A stretch of DNA of 64,000 nt from DATGUA01 sp035301545. Its GTDB lineage: Bacteria; Bacillota; Clostridia; Tissierellales; Tissierellaceae. The translations under genes were made by a program, and so were the position numbers. Of this stretch, positions 1-8,082 are shown in pieces. Positions within the stretch are counted from its first letter, which is position 1. Each line of letters begins with the position of its first letter. Location: the NCBI GenBank assembly GCA_035301545.1, contig DATGUA010000037.1, positions 1 through 64,000 of the forward strand, read 5' to 3'. Under the pieces are notes generated by a model. The model was given only the letters and a program-made list of their open reading frames with translations, was not told the origin of the DNA and made no database searches.

Positions 1-414
1 CAGGTTGTTACTTTAGAATGGAATGCAGATGATATTGGGAAAGTATTTGCAACTCAATTTAAACCAGATGAAGAAGCTTGTGAATCTATAGCAGGAGAAT
101 CAGATTTTAATTTACTAGCAAATTCTTTTTTCCAAGAAACAGTCTATAGAAATGATAGGGTAAAATTTAGGGGTAAAGATGTCGGAATGAGTGCAGGAAG
201 AATAGTTTCTTGCAATTATAATAGTATGATTTCTTTAGGTTTTATTGATCCTAAATTTGCAAAGGAAGGAACAGAATTGACTTTAGTATGGGGGTCTCCT
301 GGAACTAGACAAATGGATATTCGCGTAAAAGTTGTTAGATATCCTTATAATAATGATTATGTTAGAAATCAGAAGAAGGATGTAGAAGAGATTCCACATT
401 ATGATAATAAATAG
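1..414 (+). CDS. GcvT-like aminomethyltransferase family protein, C-terminal part
   Basis: The frame is open from the first base to the TAA, so this is the last 137 residues of a gene that begins before the window. The end of the protein (GKDVGMSAGRIVS, then GSPGTRQ and a KVVRYPY stretch) resembles the C-terminal barrel of glycine-cleavage T / folate-dependent demethylase family proteins, in which a methyl or aminomethyl group is passed to tetrahydrofolate. Which substrate it uses cannot be told from this fragment. An ATG at 187 lies inside the domain and is not a start. A hairpin terminator follows at 452-485, so it is not joined to the rib operon. Confidence 0.6.
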   Translation, partial: QVVTLEWNADDIGKVFATQFKPDEEACESIAGESDFNLLANSFFQETVYRNDRVKFRGKDVGMSAGRIVSCNYNSMISLGFIDPKFAKEGTELTLVWGSPGTRQMDIRVKVVRYPYNNDYVRNQKKDVEEIPHYDNK

Positions 415-451
415 AATTTAATATAAGAAACTTTTATTCATAAATTATCTA

Positions 452-490
452 AAGCCTAAATAAGTATAAATGCTTATTTAGGCTTGTTAT
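452..490 (+). terminator. Intrinsic terminator after the GcvT-like gene
   Basis: A 13-bp inverted repeat (AAGCCTAAATAAG and its complement, loop of about 8) is followed by a short T-rich stretch. It separates the GcvT-like gene from the riboflavin operon. Confidence 0.75.
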
Positions 491-649
491 TTGTAATATC
501 CTTTTAGTATGTAGTATGTATATTAAGGAATATCATGGTGTCAGAGTTAATCTAATATAAATAGCTTAAATATACTAATCTAGATTTAATACTAAAAAGG
601 ATTGACAGATTCATTTCATTCTGATAATCTTATCATGTAAAATTAAATA

Positions 650-757
650 AATCTTCAGGGCAGGGTTAAATTCCCTACCGGCGGTATAGCCCGCGAACCA
701 TAAGGTTGATTCGGTGAAACTCCGAGGCCGACAGTAAAGTCTGGATGAAAGAAGATA
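650..757 (+). promoter_or_regulatory. FMN riboswitch (RFN element)
   Basis: The conserved blocks of the RFN aptamer are present in order: AGGGCAGGG, CCGGCGGTA, AGCCCGCGA, GGTTGATTCGGTGAAACTCC, GAGGCCGACAG and GTCTGGATGAAAGAAGA. P1 is closed by ATCTTC (651-656) and GAAGAT (751-756). The aptamer binds FMN and, in this family, lowers expression of riboflavin genes when FMN is plentiful. It lies directly upstream of ribD and is followed by a terminator, which points to transcription attenuation. Confidence 0.97.
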
Positions 758-838
758 AATAGCTGAGATCTTGATATATAAGTAGATGATGTTTTAATCA
801 TATTATTTATAATCAGGATAAATTTTGGAACTTTAATG

Positions 839-869
839 CCCTGAGATTATATCTTGGGGTTTTTTATTT
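839..869 (+). terminator. Riboswitch-controlled terminator before ribD
   Basis: CCCTGAGAT (839-847) pairs with ATCTTGGGG (851-859) and is followed by a run of T. It sits between the FMN aptamer and ribD, as expected for the expression platform of an attenuating riboswitch. I could not assign the alternative antiterminator pairing with confidence. Confidence 0.88.
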
Positions 870-896
870 TATAAAAGATTGGAGTGATGTCTTGAT

Positions 897-1991
897 ATGG
901 AGTATATGGAAAGGGCCCTAGAACTGGCAAGGAGAGGAATTGGATGTACAAGTCCAAATCCATTAGTAGGAGCAGTTATAGTCAAAGAAGGTAGAATTAT
1001 AGGAGAAGGCTATCATGAGGCTTATGGTAGTCATCATGCAGAGGTTAATGCTTTTCTAAATGCTACTGAGGATGTTAGAGACGGAACAATGTACGTCACT
1101 TTAGAGCCTTGCTCTCATTATGGAAAAACTCAACCTTGTGCAAATATGATAGTTAAAAAGGGAATAAAAAAGGTAGTTATTGGGTTAAAGGATCCTAATC
1201 CTTTAGTAGCTGGAAAAGGAATAAAGGTTCTTCAAGATGCAGGAATAGAGGTGGTTACAGGGATTCTTGGGGAAGAAGGTAAAAAGTTAAATGAGATTTT
1301 TCTTAAATATATAACTGCAAAAGTACCTTTTGTAATAATGAAAACTGCAATGACTCTTGATGGTAAAATTGCAACCCGTACAAATGAATCAAAGTGGATT
1401 ACTGGAGAAGCTTCTAGAAAATATGTTCATGAACTTAGACATAGACTTACTGGAATTATGGTGGGTATAGGTACTGTTCTGGCAGATGATCCATCTTTAA
1501 CAACTAGGCTGGAAGGTAAGATAGGGAAAGATGCAATAAGAATAATTGTAGATAGTTGTGGAAGAATTCCTCTTGACTCAAGAGTATTAAATATTAGATC
1601 TGATGCAGAAACTATTATAGCTGTTACTGATAGGGCTAAAAAAGATAAGATTAGGAGCCTCGAAGAAAAGGGAGCTAGAGTTATCATTCTACCTTCTAAA
1701 GAGGGGAGGGTAGATTTGAATTTTCTTATGAAGGAACTTGGTGAAAGAAAGATAGATAGTATTTTATTAGAAGGTGGGAGCCAATTAAATTATGCAGCTC
1801 TAGAGGAAGGTATCGTTGATAAAGTAAATATATTTATAGCTCCAAAAATAATTGGTGGAGATACTGCAAAAACTCCAGTTGGTGGACATGGGAAGGCACA
1901 TATGAATGAGTCAATAAACCTTAAATGTAAAGACGTTAATAACTTTGGAAAAGACATAATGATAGAAGGATATATCATAAAGGAGGTTTAG
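897..1991 (+). CDS. ribD: Bifunctional riboflavin pyrimidine deaminase/reductase
   Basis: RibD makes 5-amino-6-ribitylamino-uracil 5'-phosphate from the GTP cyclohydrolase II product: it deaminates the pyrimidine and then reduces the ribose with NADPH. The deaminase domain (about residues 1-145) shows the zinc site HAE at 47-49 with C72 and C81 in PCSHYGKTQPC. The reductase domain follows (about 146-364), with the MTLDGKIA motif and the ILLEGG motif. At 364 residues the length is normal. The start at 897 has a GGAG 12 bases upstream; ATG at 906 is a less likely alternative. It is the first gene of the FMN-riboswitch operon. Confidence 0.96.
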   Translation: MEYMERALELARRGIGCTSPNPLVGAVIVKEGRIIGEGYHEAYGSHHAEVNAFLNATEDVRDGTMYVTLEPCSHYGKTQPCANMIVKKGIKKVVIGLKDPNPLVAGKGIKVLQDAGIEVVTGILGEEGKKLNEIFLKYITAKVPFVIMKTAMTLDGKIATRTNESKWITGEASRKYVHELRHRLTGIMVGIGTVLADDPSLTTRLEGKIGKDAIRIIVDSCGRIPLDSRVLNIRSDAETIIAVTDRAKKDKIRSLEEKGARVIILPSKEGRVDLNFLMKELGERKIDSILLEGGSQLNYAALEEGIVDKVNIFIAPKIIGGDTAKTPVGGHGKAHMNESINLKCKDVNNFGKDIMIEGYIIKEV

Positions 1992-1995
1992 ATTA

Positions 1996-2646
1996 GTGTT
2001 TACAGGATTGGTAGAGGAAATAGGCAGAGTTGAATCTGTAGTTAAATCTACAAAATCCTCCAGAATAACAATTAGGGCAAAAAAGGTTCTGGAGGGATTG
2101 AAGCTAGGTGATAGTATATCAACCAATGGTGTATGCCTTACTGTAACCTTTATTGATAGTGGTAGATTTACTGTCGATGTAATGGCAGAAACTATGAGAT
2201 TAAGTAATTTAAGGGGATTTGAACCAGAAGATAAGGTTAATTTGGAAAGAGCTCTAAGTTTAAGTGATAGATTAGGTGGACATATTGTTAGTGGTCATAT
2301 AGATGGAACAGGAACTATTTTAAATTTTAAAAGGGAGGATAACGCGGTATGGATTACAATTGAATCTTCTTCCAAAATCTTAAAATATATGATCTATAAA
2401 GGTTCAATTACGATAGATGGCGTAAGTCTTACCGTAGCTTATGTAGATGAATCAGTGTTCAAAGTTTCTATTATTCCCCACACTAAGGATGTAACTACAC
2501 TTCTTGATAAGGAAATAGGAGATGAGGTCAACTTGGAGTGTGACATAATTGGAAAATATATTGAAAAATTTCTTAGAGCTGAAGAACAAGTATCAGTTAA
2601 AGAAGGTATAGATTTAGAGTTTCTAAATGAAAATGGATATTTATAA
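1996..2646 (+). CDS. ribE: Riboflavin synthase alpha chain
   Basis: This enzyme converts two molecules of 6,7-dimethyl-8-ribityllumazine into one riboflavin and one pyrimidine product, which is recycled. The N-terminus MFTGLVEEIG is the family hallmark, and two lumazine-binding repeats of about 95 residues are visible, the second opening around HIVSGHIDGTG. The length of 216 residues is typical. The start is GTG, preceded by AAAGGAGG overlapping the end of ribD; the gap to ribD is only 4 bases, so the genes are very likely translated from one message. In B. subtilis naming the gene is ribE. Confidence 0.96.
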   Translation: MFTGLVEEIGRVESVVKSTKSSRITIRAKKVLEGLKLGDSISTNGVCLTVTFIDSGRFTVDVMAETMRLSNLRGFEPEDKVNLERALSLSDRLGGHIVSGHIDGTGTILNFKREDNAVWITIESSSKILKYMIYKGSITIDGVSLTVAYVDESVFKVSIIPHTKDVTTLLDKEIGDEVNLECDIIGKYIEKFLRAEEQVSVKEGIDLEFLNENGYL

Positions 2647-2663
2647 TATTGGAGGTAGAAAGA

Positions 2664-3884
2664 ATGGTTAAGTTCAATACGATTGAGGAAGCGTTAGAAG
2701 ATATTAAAGCGGGAAAGATTATAGTAGTAGTAGATGATGAAAATAGGGAGAATGAAGGTGACCTTTTTATAGCTGCGGAGAAAGTAGGGGCAGAATCTAT
2801 TAATTTCATGGCAAAGTATGGCAGGGGGTTAGTATGTATGCCTGCTACAAGAGAACGGTTAAGAGAATTAAATATTCCTTCAATGGTTGAGAGGAATACA
2901 GATTCATATAAGACTGCATTTACAGTTTCCATTGATTCTATAGAGACAGCAACAGGTATATCGGCTCATGAGAGAGCTCTTACTGTGCTTAAGGTTCTAG
3001 ATTCCAAGACAAGAGAAGAGGATTTTAGAAGACCTGGTCATATATTTCCACTAGAAGCTAAAGATGGGGGAGTATTAAAGAGAGCAGGTCATACGGAAGC
3101 GGCAGTAGATTTATCTAAGATAGCAGGTCTATATCCTGCAGGGGCAATCTGTGAAATAATGAATCAAAATGGAACTATGGCTAGAGTTCCACAATTGATG
3201 GAGTTTGTAAAAGAACATGATCTTAAGATAATTACTATAGAAGATCTGATTACTTATAGAAGAAAGAATGAAACCTATGTACAAAGGATAACCGAAGCCA
3301 AAATGCCTACAAAATATGGTGAGTTTAAAATGGTAGGCTATATAAATATTTTAAATGGAGAACATCATGTAGCTCTTATAAAGGGAGATGTTTCGGATGG
3401 AGAGTCTGTTCTTATAAGGGTTCATTCAGAGTGTCTAACAGGTGAAGCCTTTGGTTCTTTAAGATGTGATTGTGGAGATCAACTTGCAGCTGCTATGAAA
3501 AGAATAGAAGAAGAAGGTAGAGGAGTCTTACTGTATATGAGGCAGGAAGGTAGAGGTATAGGTCTTATAAATAAAATTAAAGCATATGCCCTACAAGATC
3601 AGGGCATGGATACTGTTGATGCTAATTTAGCTTTAGGTTTCTCAGCAGACTTAAGGGATTATGGAATTGGAGCTCAGATTTTAACAGATTTAGGTGTTAA
3701 AAAAGTAAAACTTATGACTAATAATCCAAAGAAAATATCAGGACTTACTGAATATGGAATAGAGATTGTAGACAGAGAGCCTATACAAATTAATCAAAAT
3801 GAAATAAATGAGTATTACCTGAAAACAAAAAAACAGAGATTAGGACATATGTTAAGTTTTAGTGAAAGTAATAATAATGAATAG
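2664..3884 (+). CDS. ribBA: Bifunctional DHBP synthase / GTP cyclohydrolase II
   Basis: RibBA starts both branches of riboflavin synthesis: it makes 3,4-dihydroxy-2-butanone 4-phosphate from ribulose 5-phosphate and opens GTP to the pyrimidine precursor. The DHBP synthase half (about residues 1-200) shows DDENRENEGDL and RPGHIFPL. The cyclohydrolase half (about 205-400) has the zinc cysteines in CLTGEAFGSLRCDCGDQL and the RQEGRGIGL motif. The start at ATG 2664 follows GGAGG at the right distance; an upstream in-frame TTG at 2649 would overlap the ribosome binding site. Predicted length is 406 residues. Confidence 0.96.
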   Translation: MVKFNTIEEALEDIKAGKIIVVVDDENRENEGDLFIAAEKVGAESINFMAKYGRGLVCMPATRERLRELNIPSMVERNTDSYKTAFTVSIDSIETATGISAHERALTVLKVLDSKTREEDFRRPGHIFPLEAKDGGVLKRAGHTEAAVDLSKIAGLYPAGAICEIMNQNGTMARVPQLMEFVKEHDLKIITIEDLITYRRKNETYVQRITEAKMPTKYGEFKMVGYINILNGEHHVALIKGDVSDGESVLIRVHSECLTGEAFGSLRCDCGDQLAAAMKRIEEEGRGVLLYMRQEGRGIGLINKIKAYALQDQGMDTVDANLALGFSADLRDYGIGAQILTDLGVKKVKLMTNNPKKISGLTEYGIEIVDREPIQINQNEINEYYLKTKKQRLGHMLSFSESNNNE

Positions 3885-3902
3885 AAGATGGAGGGATCGG
3901 AT

Positions 3903-4394
3903 TTGAAAATATATGAAGGAAGATTGATATCAGAAGGTTTAAAATATGGAATTATAGTAGGAAGATTTAATGAATTTATTGGAGATAAACTATTAGGAGG
4001 AGCTTTAGACGCTTTAAAGAGACATGGAGTAGAAGAAAATGAAATAGAAATAGCTTGGGTTCCAGGTGCTTTCGAAATTCCAATTATAGCTAAAAAAATG
4101 GTTAAAACAAATAAATATGATGCTATTATCTGCCTAGGTGCAATAATTAGAGGATCTACACCTCATTTTGATTATGTATCCTCAGAAGTGACTAAGGGAA
4201 TAGCCAGTGTATCCCTTGAAACTGAAGTTCCAGTAATATTTGGGGTATTAACCACTGATACAATTGAGCAGGCAATAGAGAGAGCAGGAACAAAGGCTGG
4301 TAACAAGGGTTATGATGCAGCCGTTACAGCTATTGAAATGGCAGATGTTCTTAATCAGTTTAATAATGGATTTGAAAAACTTGATACCATTTAA
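3903..4394 (+). CDS. ribH: 6,7-dimethyl-8-ribityllumazine synthase
   Basis: RibH joins the ribityl-aminouracil with DHBP to give lumazine, the substrate of RibE; family members form icosahedral or pentameric assemblies. The sequence shows the family features GRFNEFI near the N-terminus, the AWVPGAFEIP motif and GAIIRGSTPHFDYV. I choose the TTG at 3903 (MKIYEGRL), because GGAGGG lies 8 bases upstream; the in-frame ATG at 3888 lies before and partly within that site. Predicted length is 163 residues, normal for the family. Its end overlaps the next gene. Confidence 0.95.
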   Translation: MKIYEGRLISEGLKYGIIVGRFNEFIGDKLLGGALDALKRHGVEENEIEIAWVPGAFEIPIIAKKMVKTNKYDAIICLGAIIRGSTPHFDYVSSEVTKGIASVSLETEVPVIFGVLTTDTIEQAIERAGTKAGNKGYDAAVTAIEMADVLNQFNNGFEKLDTI

Positions 4395-5040
4395 TGATAT
4401 AAAGACTATCTTTTTTGATTATGATGGAACTCTTCATAAGAGCATAAAGATATACGGCCCTGCTTTTAGAAAGGCTTATACTTATCTTGTTAGACAGGGA
4501 CTTGCAGATAGGAGAGAATGGTCTGACAAGGAGATAGGTTATTGGCTTGGATTTAATCCACAGGAAATGTGGAAAATCCTTATGCCAGATTTAGAAGAAA
4601 GTACAAGAAAAAAGTGTAGCCAAATTATTGGAGAAGAAATGAGTAAATTGACTGAAAAAGGAAAGACAGAGCTGTATGAAGGTGCCTTAGATACACTTAA
4701 ATATCTTAAAGGTAGAGGATATAGTCTGGTATTTATAAGTAATTGTAAGCTTTCCTATCGGGACTGTCATAGTAAACTTTTTAGCCTTGGAGACTATTTT
4801 GAGGAGCTAGTCTGTTCAGAGGAATATAATTTTATACCAAAGTATGAAATCTTAAGAGATATAAAAGAGAAATATTCTGAAGAGATGGTTATAATAGGTG
4901 ATAGATTTCAGGATATTGAGGCAGGAAAGAAAAATGAGATATATACAATTGGTTGTAGTTATGGATTTTCTTTAGGAGGAGAATTGAATGAATCAGATCT
5001 AATTATAAAAAATATTAGTGAATTAAAAGAATATTTATAG
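4366..5040 (+). CDS. HAD-family phosphatase, candidate riboflavin-pathway phosphatase
   Basis: The protein carries the HAD signatures: motif I in FFDYDGTLH near the N-terminus, motif II in FISNC, and the acidic motif IV in GDRFQDIEAG. A helical cap domain lies between motif I and II. HAD proteins of this size (224 residues) remove phosphate from small molecules. Its start at ATG 4366 overlaps the end of ribH by 29 bases, and no gene of the pathway other than the phosphatase acting on 5-amino-6-ribitylamino-uracil phosphate is missing from the operon. That role is therefore a fair inference, but the substrate is not visible in the sequence. No strong ribosome binding site precedes it, so translational coupling is likely. 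Confidence 0.72.
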   Translation: MDLKNLIPFNDIKTIFFDYDGTLHKSIKIYGPAFRKAYTYLVRQGLADRREWSDKEIGYWLGFNPQEMWKILMPDLEESTRKKCSQIIGEEMSKLTEKGKTELYEGALDTLKYLKGRGYSLVFISNCKLSYRDCHSKLFSLGDYFEELVCSEEYNFIPKYEILRDIKEKYSEEMVIIGDRFQDIEAGKKNEIYTIGCSYGFSLGGELNESDLIIKNISELKEYL

Positions 5041-5500
5041 ATTAATATTGAAAAGTATTTTGGGAAAATCTCGTCATCTATGTTAAGATTATTAGTCAAG
5101 TCAAAACTAAAAGATGGTTGCATTTTTTCGATTTTTGCTTTATGATTGATGTTAGTATGGTTTTTCATTGTAAACTAATTATATTAGAAAACAGGTTAAA
5201 GAGCTATAGCTCTTTAACCTGTTTTACTTTTATAGGTTTTTCATTTAGAAACAACCCCTTAAATTTTATACTTTAATCATAATGATTCCTTATATGGAAA
5301 GGAAAAATCTTATGCTTTAGTTTTAGGTATTTTCTTGGGGATGGATTGGGAAGGTTTAGGCAAAATTACAATTAAAATTTTCTAGATAAGGACCGTGTAG
5401 ATATTATACTTACCGTTACTATGACAAGTAAACTTTGGTTTTAATAGTAATATTCTGTGGTAAATCTATGTTATCATAATTTATATAGTTAGGAGGATAT
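5041..5500. other. Intergenic region between rib operon and acyltransferase gene
   Basis: Apart from the palindromic terminator at 5188-5226 I see no RNA gene or convincing coding sequence. An open frame at 5263-5385 could encode about 40 residues ending in a hydrophobic segment (ALVLGIFLGMDW), but it lacks a proper start and ribosome binding site, so it may be a gene remnant or chance. Confidence 0.4.
5188..5229. terminator. Perfect palindromic terminator
   Basis: AAAACAGGTTAAAGAGC is followed by TATA and its exact complement, giving a 17-bp stem with a 4-base loop between 5188 and 5225. A-tracts and T-tracts on the two sides allow termination on either strand; it would end the rib operon transcript. 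Confidence 0.85.
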
Positions 5501-6484
5501 ATGGAAAAAGGAAATAGAAAGGCATATTTTGATAATGCAAAATTTTTATTGATGTTATTAGTTGTATTTGGACATTTATTACAACCTTTTACTGAAGAGG
5601 ATCACTGGCTTTATGATTTGTATCTAACGATTTATTCTTTTCATATGCCTGCATTTATATTTATTTCAGGATATTTTTCAAAATCATTTACTAGAAAAGA
5701 GAAACAGGTTAAAAAGAGTGTGTATAAGTTTATAATTCCATATATTATTTTTCAGTGGATATATTCTTTGTATTATTGGTTAATTGGAAGGAATGATTCC
5801 TTTTCCTTAAATTTGTTAGTGCCAAATTGGTCCTTGTGGTTCTTATTAAGTATGTTTTTTTGGAGAATATCTCTTTATTTATTTGATAAGCTTAAGCCTG
5901 GATTAGGAATCAGTATTAGTATTTTAGGAAGTTTATTAATAGGTTATGTACCATTTATAGGAAGGGAATTAACATTACAAAGAACATTCGTATTTCTACC
6001 TTTCTTTATAACAGGGTATTATTTTAAGAAAAGTAGTATGGAATCATTTAAAAAATTTAGATGGCGTAGATGGTTGTTTTTAATCTTACCCATTATATTT
6101 TTAATCATAAGATGTACACCTAGTATAGATAAGCATGTATTTTTTGGGTCGAAACCTTATGAAGACTTTTTAGGATTGGTGGAATTAGGAGCTGTTGTAA
6201 GATTATTTAGTTTAATTTTAGGATTTATAGGAGTGGTAGGATTTCTAGGAATAGTTCCGGAAAAAGAATATTTTTATACGAAAAATGGGCAAAATACAAT
6301 AATTGTGTATTTACTACATGGATTTTTTATTCAAGGATTAAGAGCTATAAATTTTTCAGGGTGTGATTTACATACTTGGGCTTATTTAGGATTAGTATTT
6401 GTATTAGTTCTTGGAAGCTTTATTTTGACTATGTTCTTATCAAGTGATTTGGTTACTAATACTTATAAAAAGATAATGAATTAA
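5501..6484 (+). CDS. Acyltransferase family 3 membrane protein
   Basis: The protein of 327 residues is almost entirely membrane-spanning, with about ten hydrophobic helices. The N-terminus YFDNAKFLLMLLVVFGHL and the following YSFHMPAFIFISGYF match the acyltransferase-3 (OafA/OpgC-like) family, in which a conserved His in the first helix takes part in moving acyl groups, often acetyl, to sugars on the outer face of the membrane. The acceptor cannot be told from the sequence; cell-wall or surface polysaccharide is typical. The start has a good AGGAGG. It stands alone, with terminators on both sides. Confidence 0.85.
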   Translation: MEKGNRKAYFDNAKFLLMLLVVFGHLLQPFTEEDHWLYDLYLTIYSFHMPAFIFISGYFSKSFTRKEKQVKKSVYKFIIPYIIFQWIYSLYYWLIGRNDSFSLNLLVPNWSLWFLLSMFFWRISLYLFDKLKPGLGISISILGSLLIGYVPFIGRELTLQRTFVFLPFFITGYYFKKSSMESFKKFRWRRWLFLILPIIFLIIRCTPSIDKHVFFGSKPYEDFLGLVELGAVVRLFSLILGFIGVVGFLGIVPEKEYFYTKNGQNTIIVYLLHGFFIQGLRAINFSGCDLHTWAYLGLVFVLVLGSFILTMFLSSDLVTNTYKKIMN

Positions 6485-6490
6485 TATTAA

Positions 6491-6534
6491 AAAATACTAA
6501 GAACAGACTAAATAGTCTGTTCTTAGTATTTTGG
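6491..6534. terminator. Bidirectional terminator
   Basis: A near-perfect palindrome (AAAATACTAAGAACAGACTA with its complement after an AA centre) lies between the convergent acyltransferase and NlpC/P60 genes. A-rich and T-rich flanks suit termination from both sides. Confidence 0.88.
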
Positions 6535-6544
6535 ACTTATATTA

Positions 6545-7765
6545 TTAATGTACTCTTCTTCCATATGAGAAGTGATCATTGTAGTATCCTGAATTAATAC
6601 TTGAAGTAGTAACTCCTGTTCTCTCATTAGCAGCATGGATGAAATTTCCATTTCCTATATATATACCTGTATGACTAGGTCCTGCTTTATATGTGTTGCT
6701 AAATACTATCAAGTCTCCAACTTTAAGATTTGATTTACTTACTCTAGTACCAACATTAGCTTGTGCTGATGTTGTACGTGGTAAATTAATTCCAAATTCC
6801 TTATACACATATACCATTAATCCTGAACAGTCAAAAGAGTTTGGACCATTTCCACCATATACATATTTTTTACCAAGATGTTTCTTAGCACTATTTGCTA
6901 TCCTAGTTCCTATATCATTTCTACCATTACCTGTAGAACCACGATTTGGAGTGTTATTAGAAGCTGCTTTTTTTGGTGAACCATTTAATTTCCTTTGAGT
7001 AGCAGGTCCTGCTGAACCATCTACAGCCAGTCCATTTCTTTTTTGGAAAGCCCTAAGAGCTTTATCTGTCATATTTCCAAAATAGGTAGTAGTATTATTT
7101 ATTTTTAGATATCCTAAAGATTTTAATTGATTTTGAAGTTTCTTTACATTAGAACCTCTAGAACCAAGTCTTAGAGCAACTACAGTTTGGCTAGAACTAC
7201 TGCTTGATGAGCTAGAAGCTGCTTTTTTTGGTGAACTATTTAATTTCCTTTGAGTAGCAGGTCCTGCTGAACCATCTACAGCCAGTCCATTTCTTTTTTG
7301 GAAAGCCCTAAGAGCTTTATCTGTCATATTTCCAAAATAGGTAGTAGTACTATTTATTTTTAGATATCCTAAAGATTTTAATTGATCTTGGAGTTTCTTT
7401 ACATTAGAACCTCTAGATCCTAATCTAAGTGCTGGTCCATTAAGAACATTACTACTATTGGATGATGAACTAGATATACCATTTAGAGATGCCATAGTAG
7501 CAGGTCCTGCTGAGCCATCTACAGCTAATCCTTTTGATCTTTGATAGGACCTAAGAGCATTATCAGTCATAGTCCCAAAGTAGTGTGTAGTATTATTAAT
7601 TTTCAGATACCCTAAAGATTTTAATTGATTTTGAAGTTTATTTACATTAGAGCCTCTAGAACCAAGCCTTAAGGCAACTGCATGTGAAGCACTAGCAGAT
7701 GAAGTTACTAGGATTCCAGCTATAGAAAAAGTAACAATTGCCTTTTTAAACTTACGAATAACCAT
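6545..7765 (-). CDS. Secreted NlpC/P60 peptidoglycan hydrolase with three PG-binding repeats
   Basis: A signal peptide (basic MVIRKFKK, then a hydrophobic stretch ending at ASASHA) is followed by three copies of a peptidoglycan-binding domain 1 repeat, each opening with LRLGSRGSNV and closing near GLAVDGSAGPAT. Serine-rich linkers join them. The C-terminal NlpC/P60 domain has the catalytic Cys in NSFDCSGLMVYV and the His in GPSHTGIYIG, with a further His in FIHAA. Such enzymes cut peptide stems of peptidoglycan outside the cell. The start at 7765 has GAGGAGG upstream; a longer frame begins at 7813 but bypasses that site. Repeats 2 and 3 are almost identical at DNA level. Predicted length is 406 residues. 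Confidence 0.93.
   Translation of the reverse strand: MVIRKFKKAIVTFSIAGILVTSSASASHAVALRLGSRGSNVNKLQNQLKSLGYLKINNTTHYFGTMTDNALRSYQRSKGLAVDGSAGPATMASLNGISSSSSNSSNVLNGPALRLGSRGSNVKKLQDQLKSLGYLKINSTTTYFGNMTDKALRAFQKRNGLAVDGSAGPATQRKLNSSPKKAASSSSSSSSSQTVVALRLGSRGSNVKKLQNQLKSLGYLKINNTTTYFGNMTDKALRAFQKRNGLAVDGSAGPATQRKLNGSPKKAASNNTPNRGSTGNGRNDIGTRIANSAKKHLGKKYVYGGNGPNSFDCSGLMVYVYKEFGINLPRTTSAQANVGTRVSKSNLKVGDLIVFSNTYKAGPSHTGIYIGNGNFIHAANERTGVTTSSINSGYYNDHFSYGRRVH
6959..7440 (-). repeat. Recent tandem duplication inside the NlpC/P60 gene
   Basis: The segment from 6959 to about 7190 and the segment from 7214 to about 7440 are nearly identical base by base, with an offset of 255 bases (85 codons). They encode PG-binding repeats 3 and 2. 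Repeat 1, from about 7490 to 7680, is clearly more diverged. Confidence 0.9.
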
Positions 7766-7978
7766 ATTTATTTTTTCCTCCTCAAAATATTTAAATAAGT
7801 AATAATTGAACAAAATTTTTATGTATTTAATATTATATACTAAAAATTAACAAAATGGAAGGGGTTTTGTAACTTTTCCGTAATCTTTTTGTAACTTTTT
7901 TATTAAGATTTTTTTATAGGATGGAATATATTAGTATATTTTAAAAATGCAAACGTTTAAGACTTGTAATCCATGGTA

Positions 7979-8004
7979 AATTTATCGATTTATCACGATA
8001 AATT
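7979..8004. promoter_or_regulatory. Inverted repeat upstream of the AbgT promoter
   Basis: AATTTATCG (7979-7987) and CGATAAATT (7996-8004) form a 9-bp dyad around an 8-base spacer, just before the -35 box. GGTA/TACC extends the symmetry with a 2-base bulge. It may be an operator for a dimeric regulator. Confidence 0.45.
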
Positions 8005-8010
8005 ACTACC

Positions 8011-8039
8011 TTGTCTTTTATGGAAAATTAATATATAAT
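8011..8039 (+). promoter_or_regulatory. Sigma-A type promoter of the AbgT gene
   Basis: TTGTCT (8011-8016) and TATAAT (8034-8039) are separated by 17 bases, close to the housekeeping consensus, and lie 44 bases before the AbgT start codon. Confidence 0.7.
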
Positions 8040-8082
8040 GAGAACAATATACTTCAAATAAAATATGAAAAGGAGGACTTAC

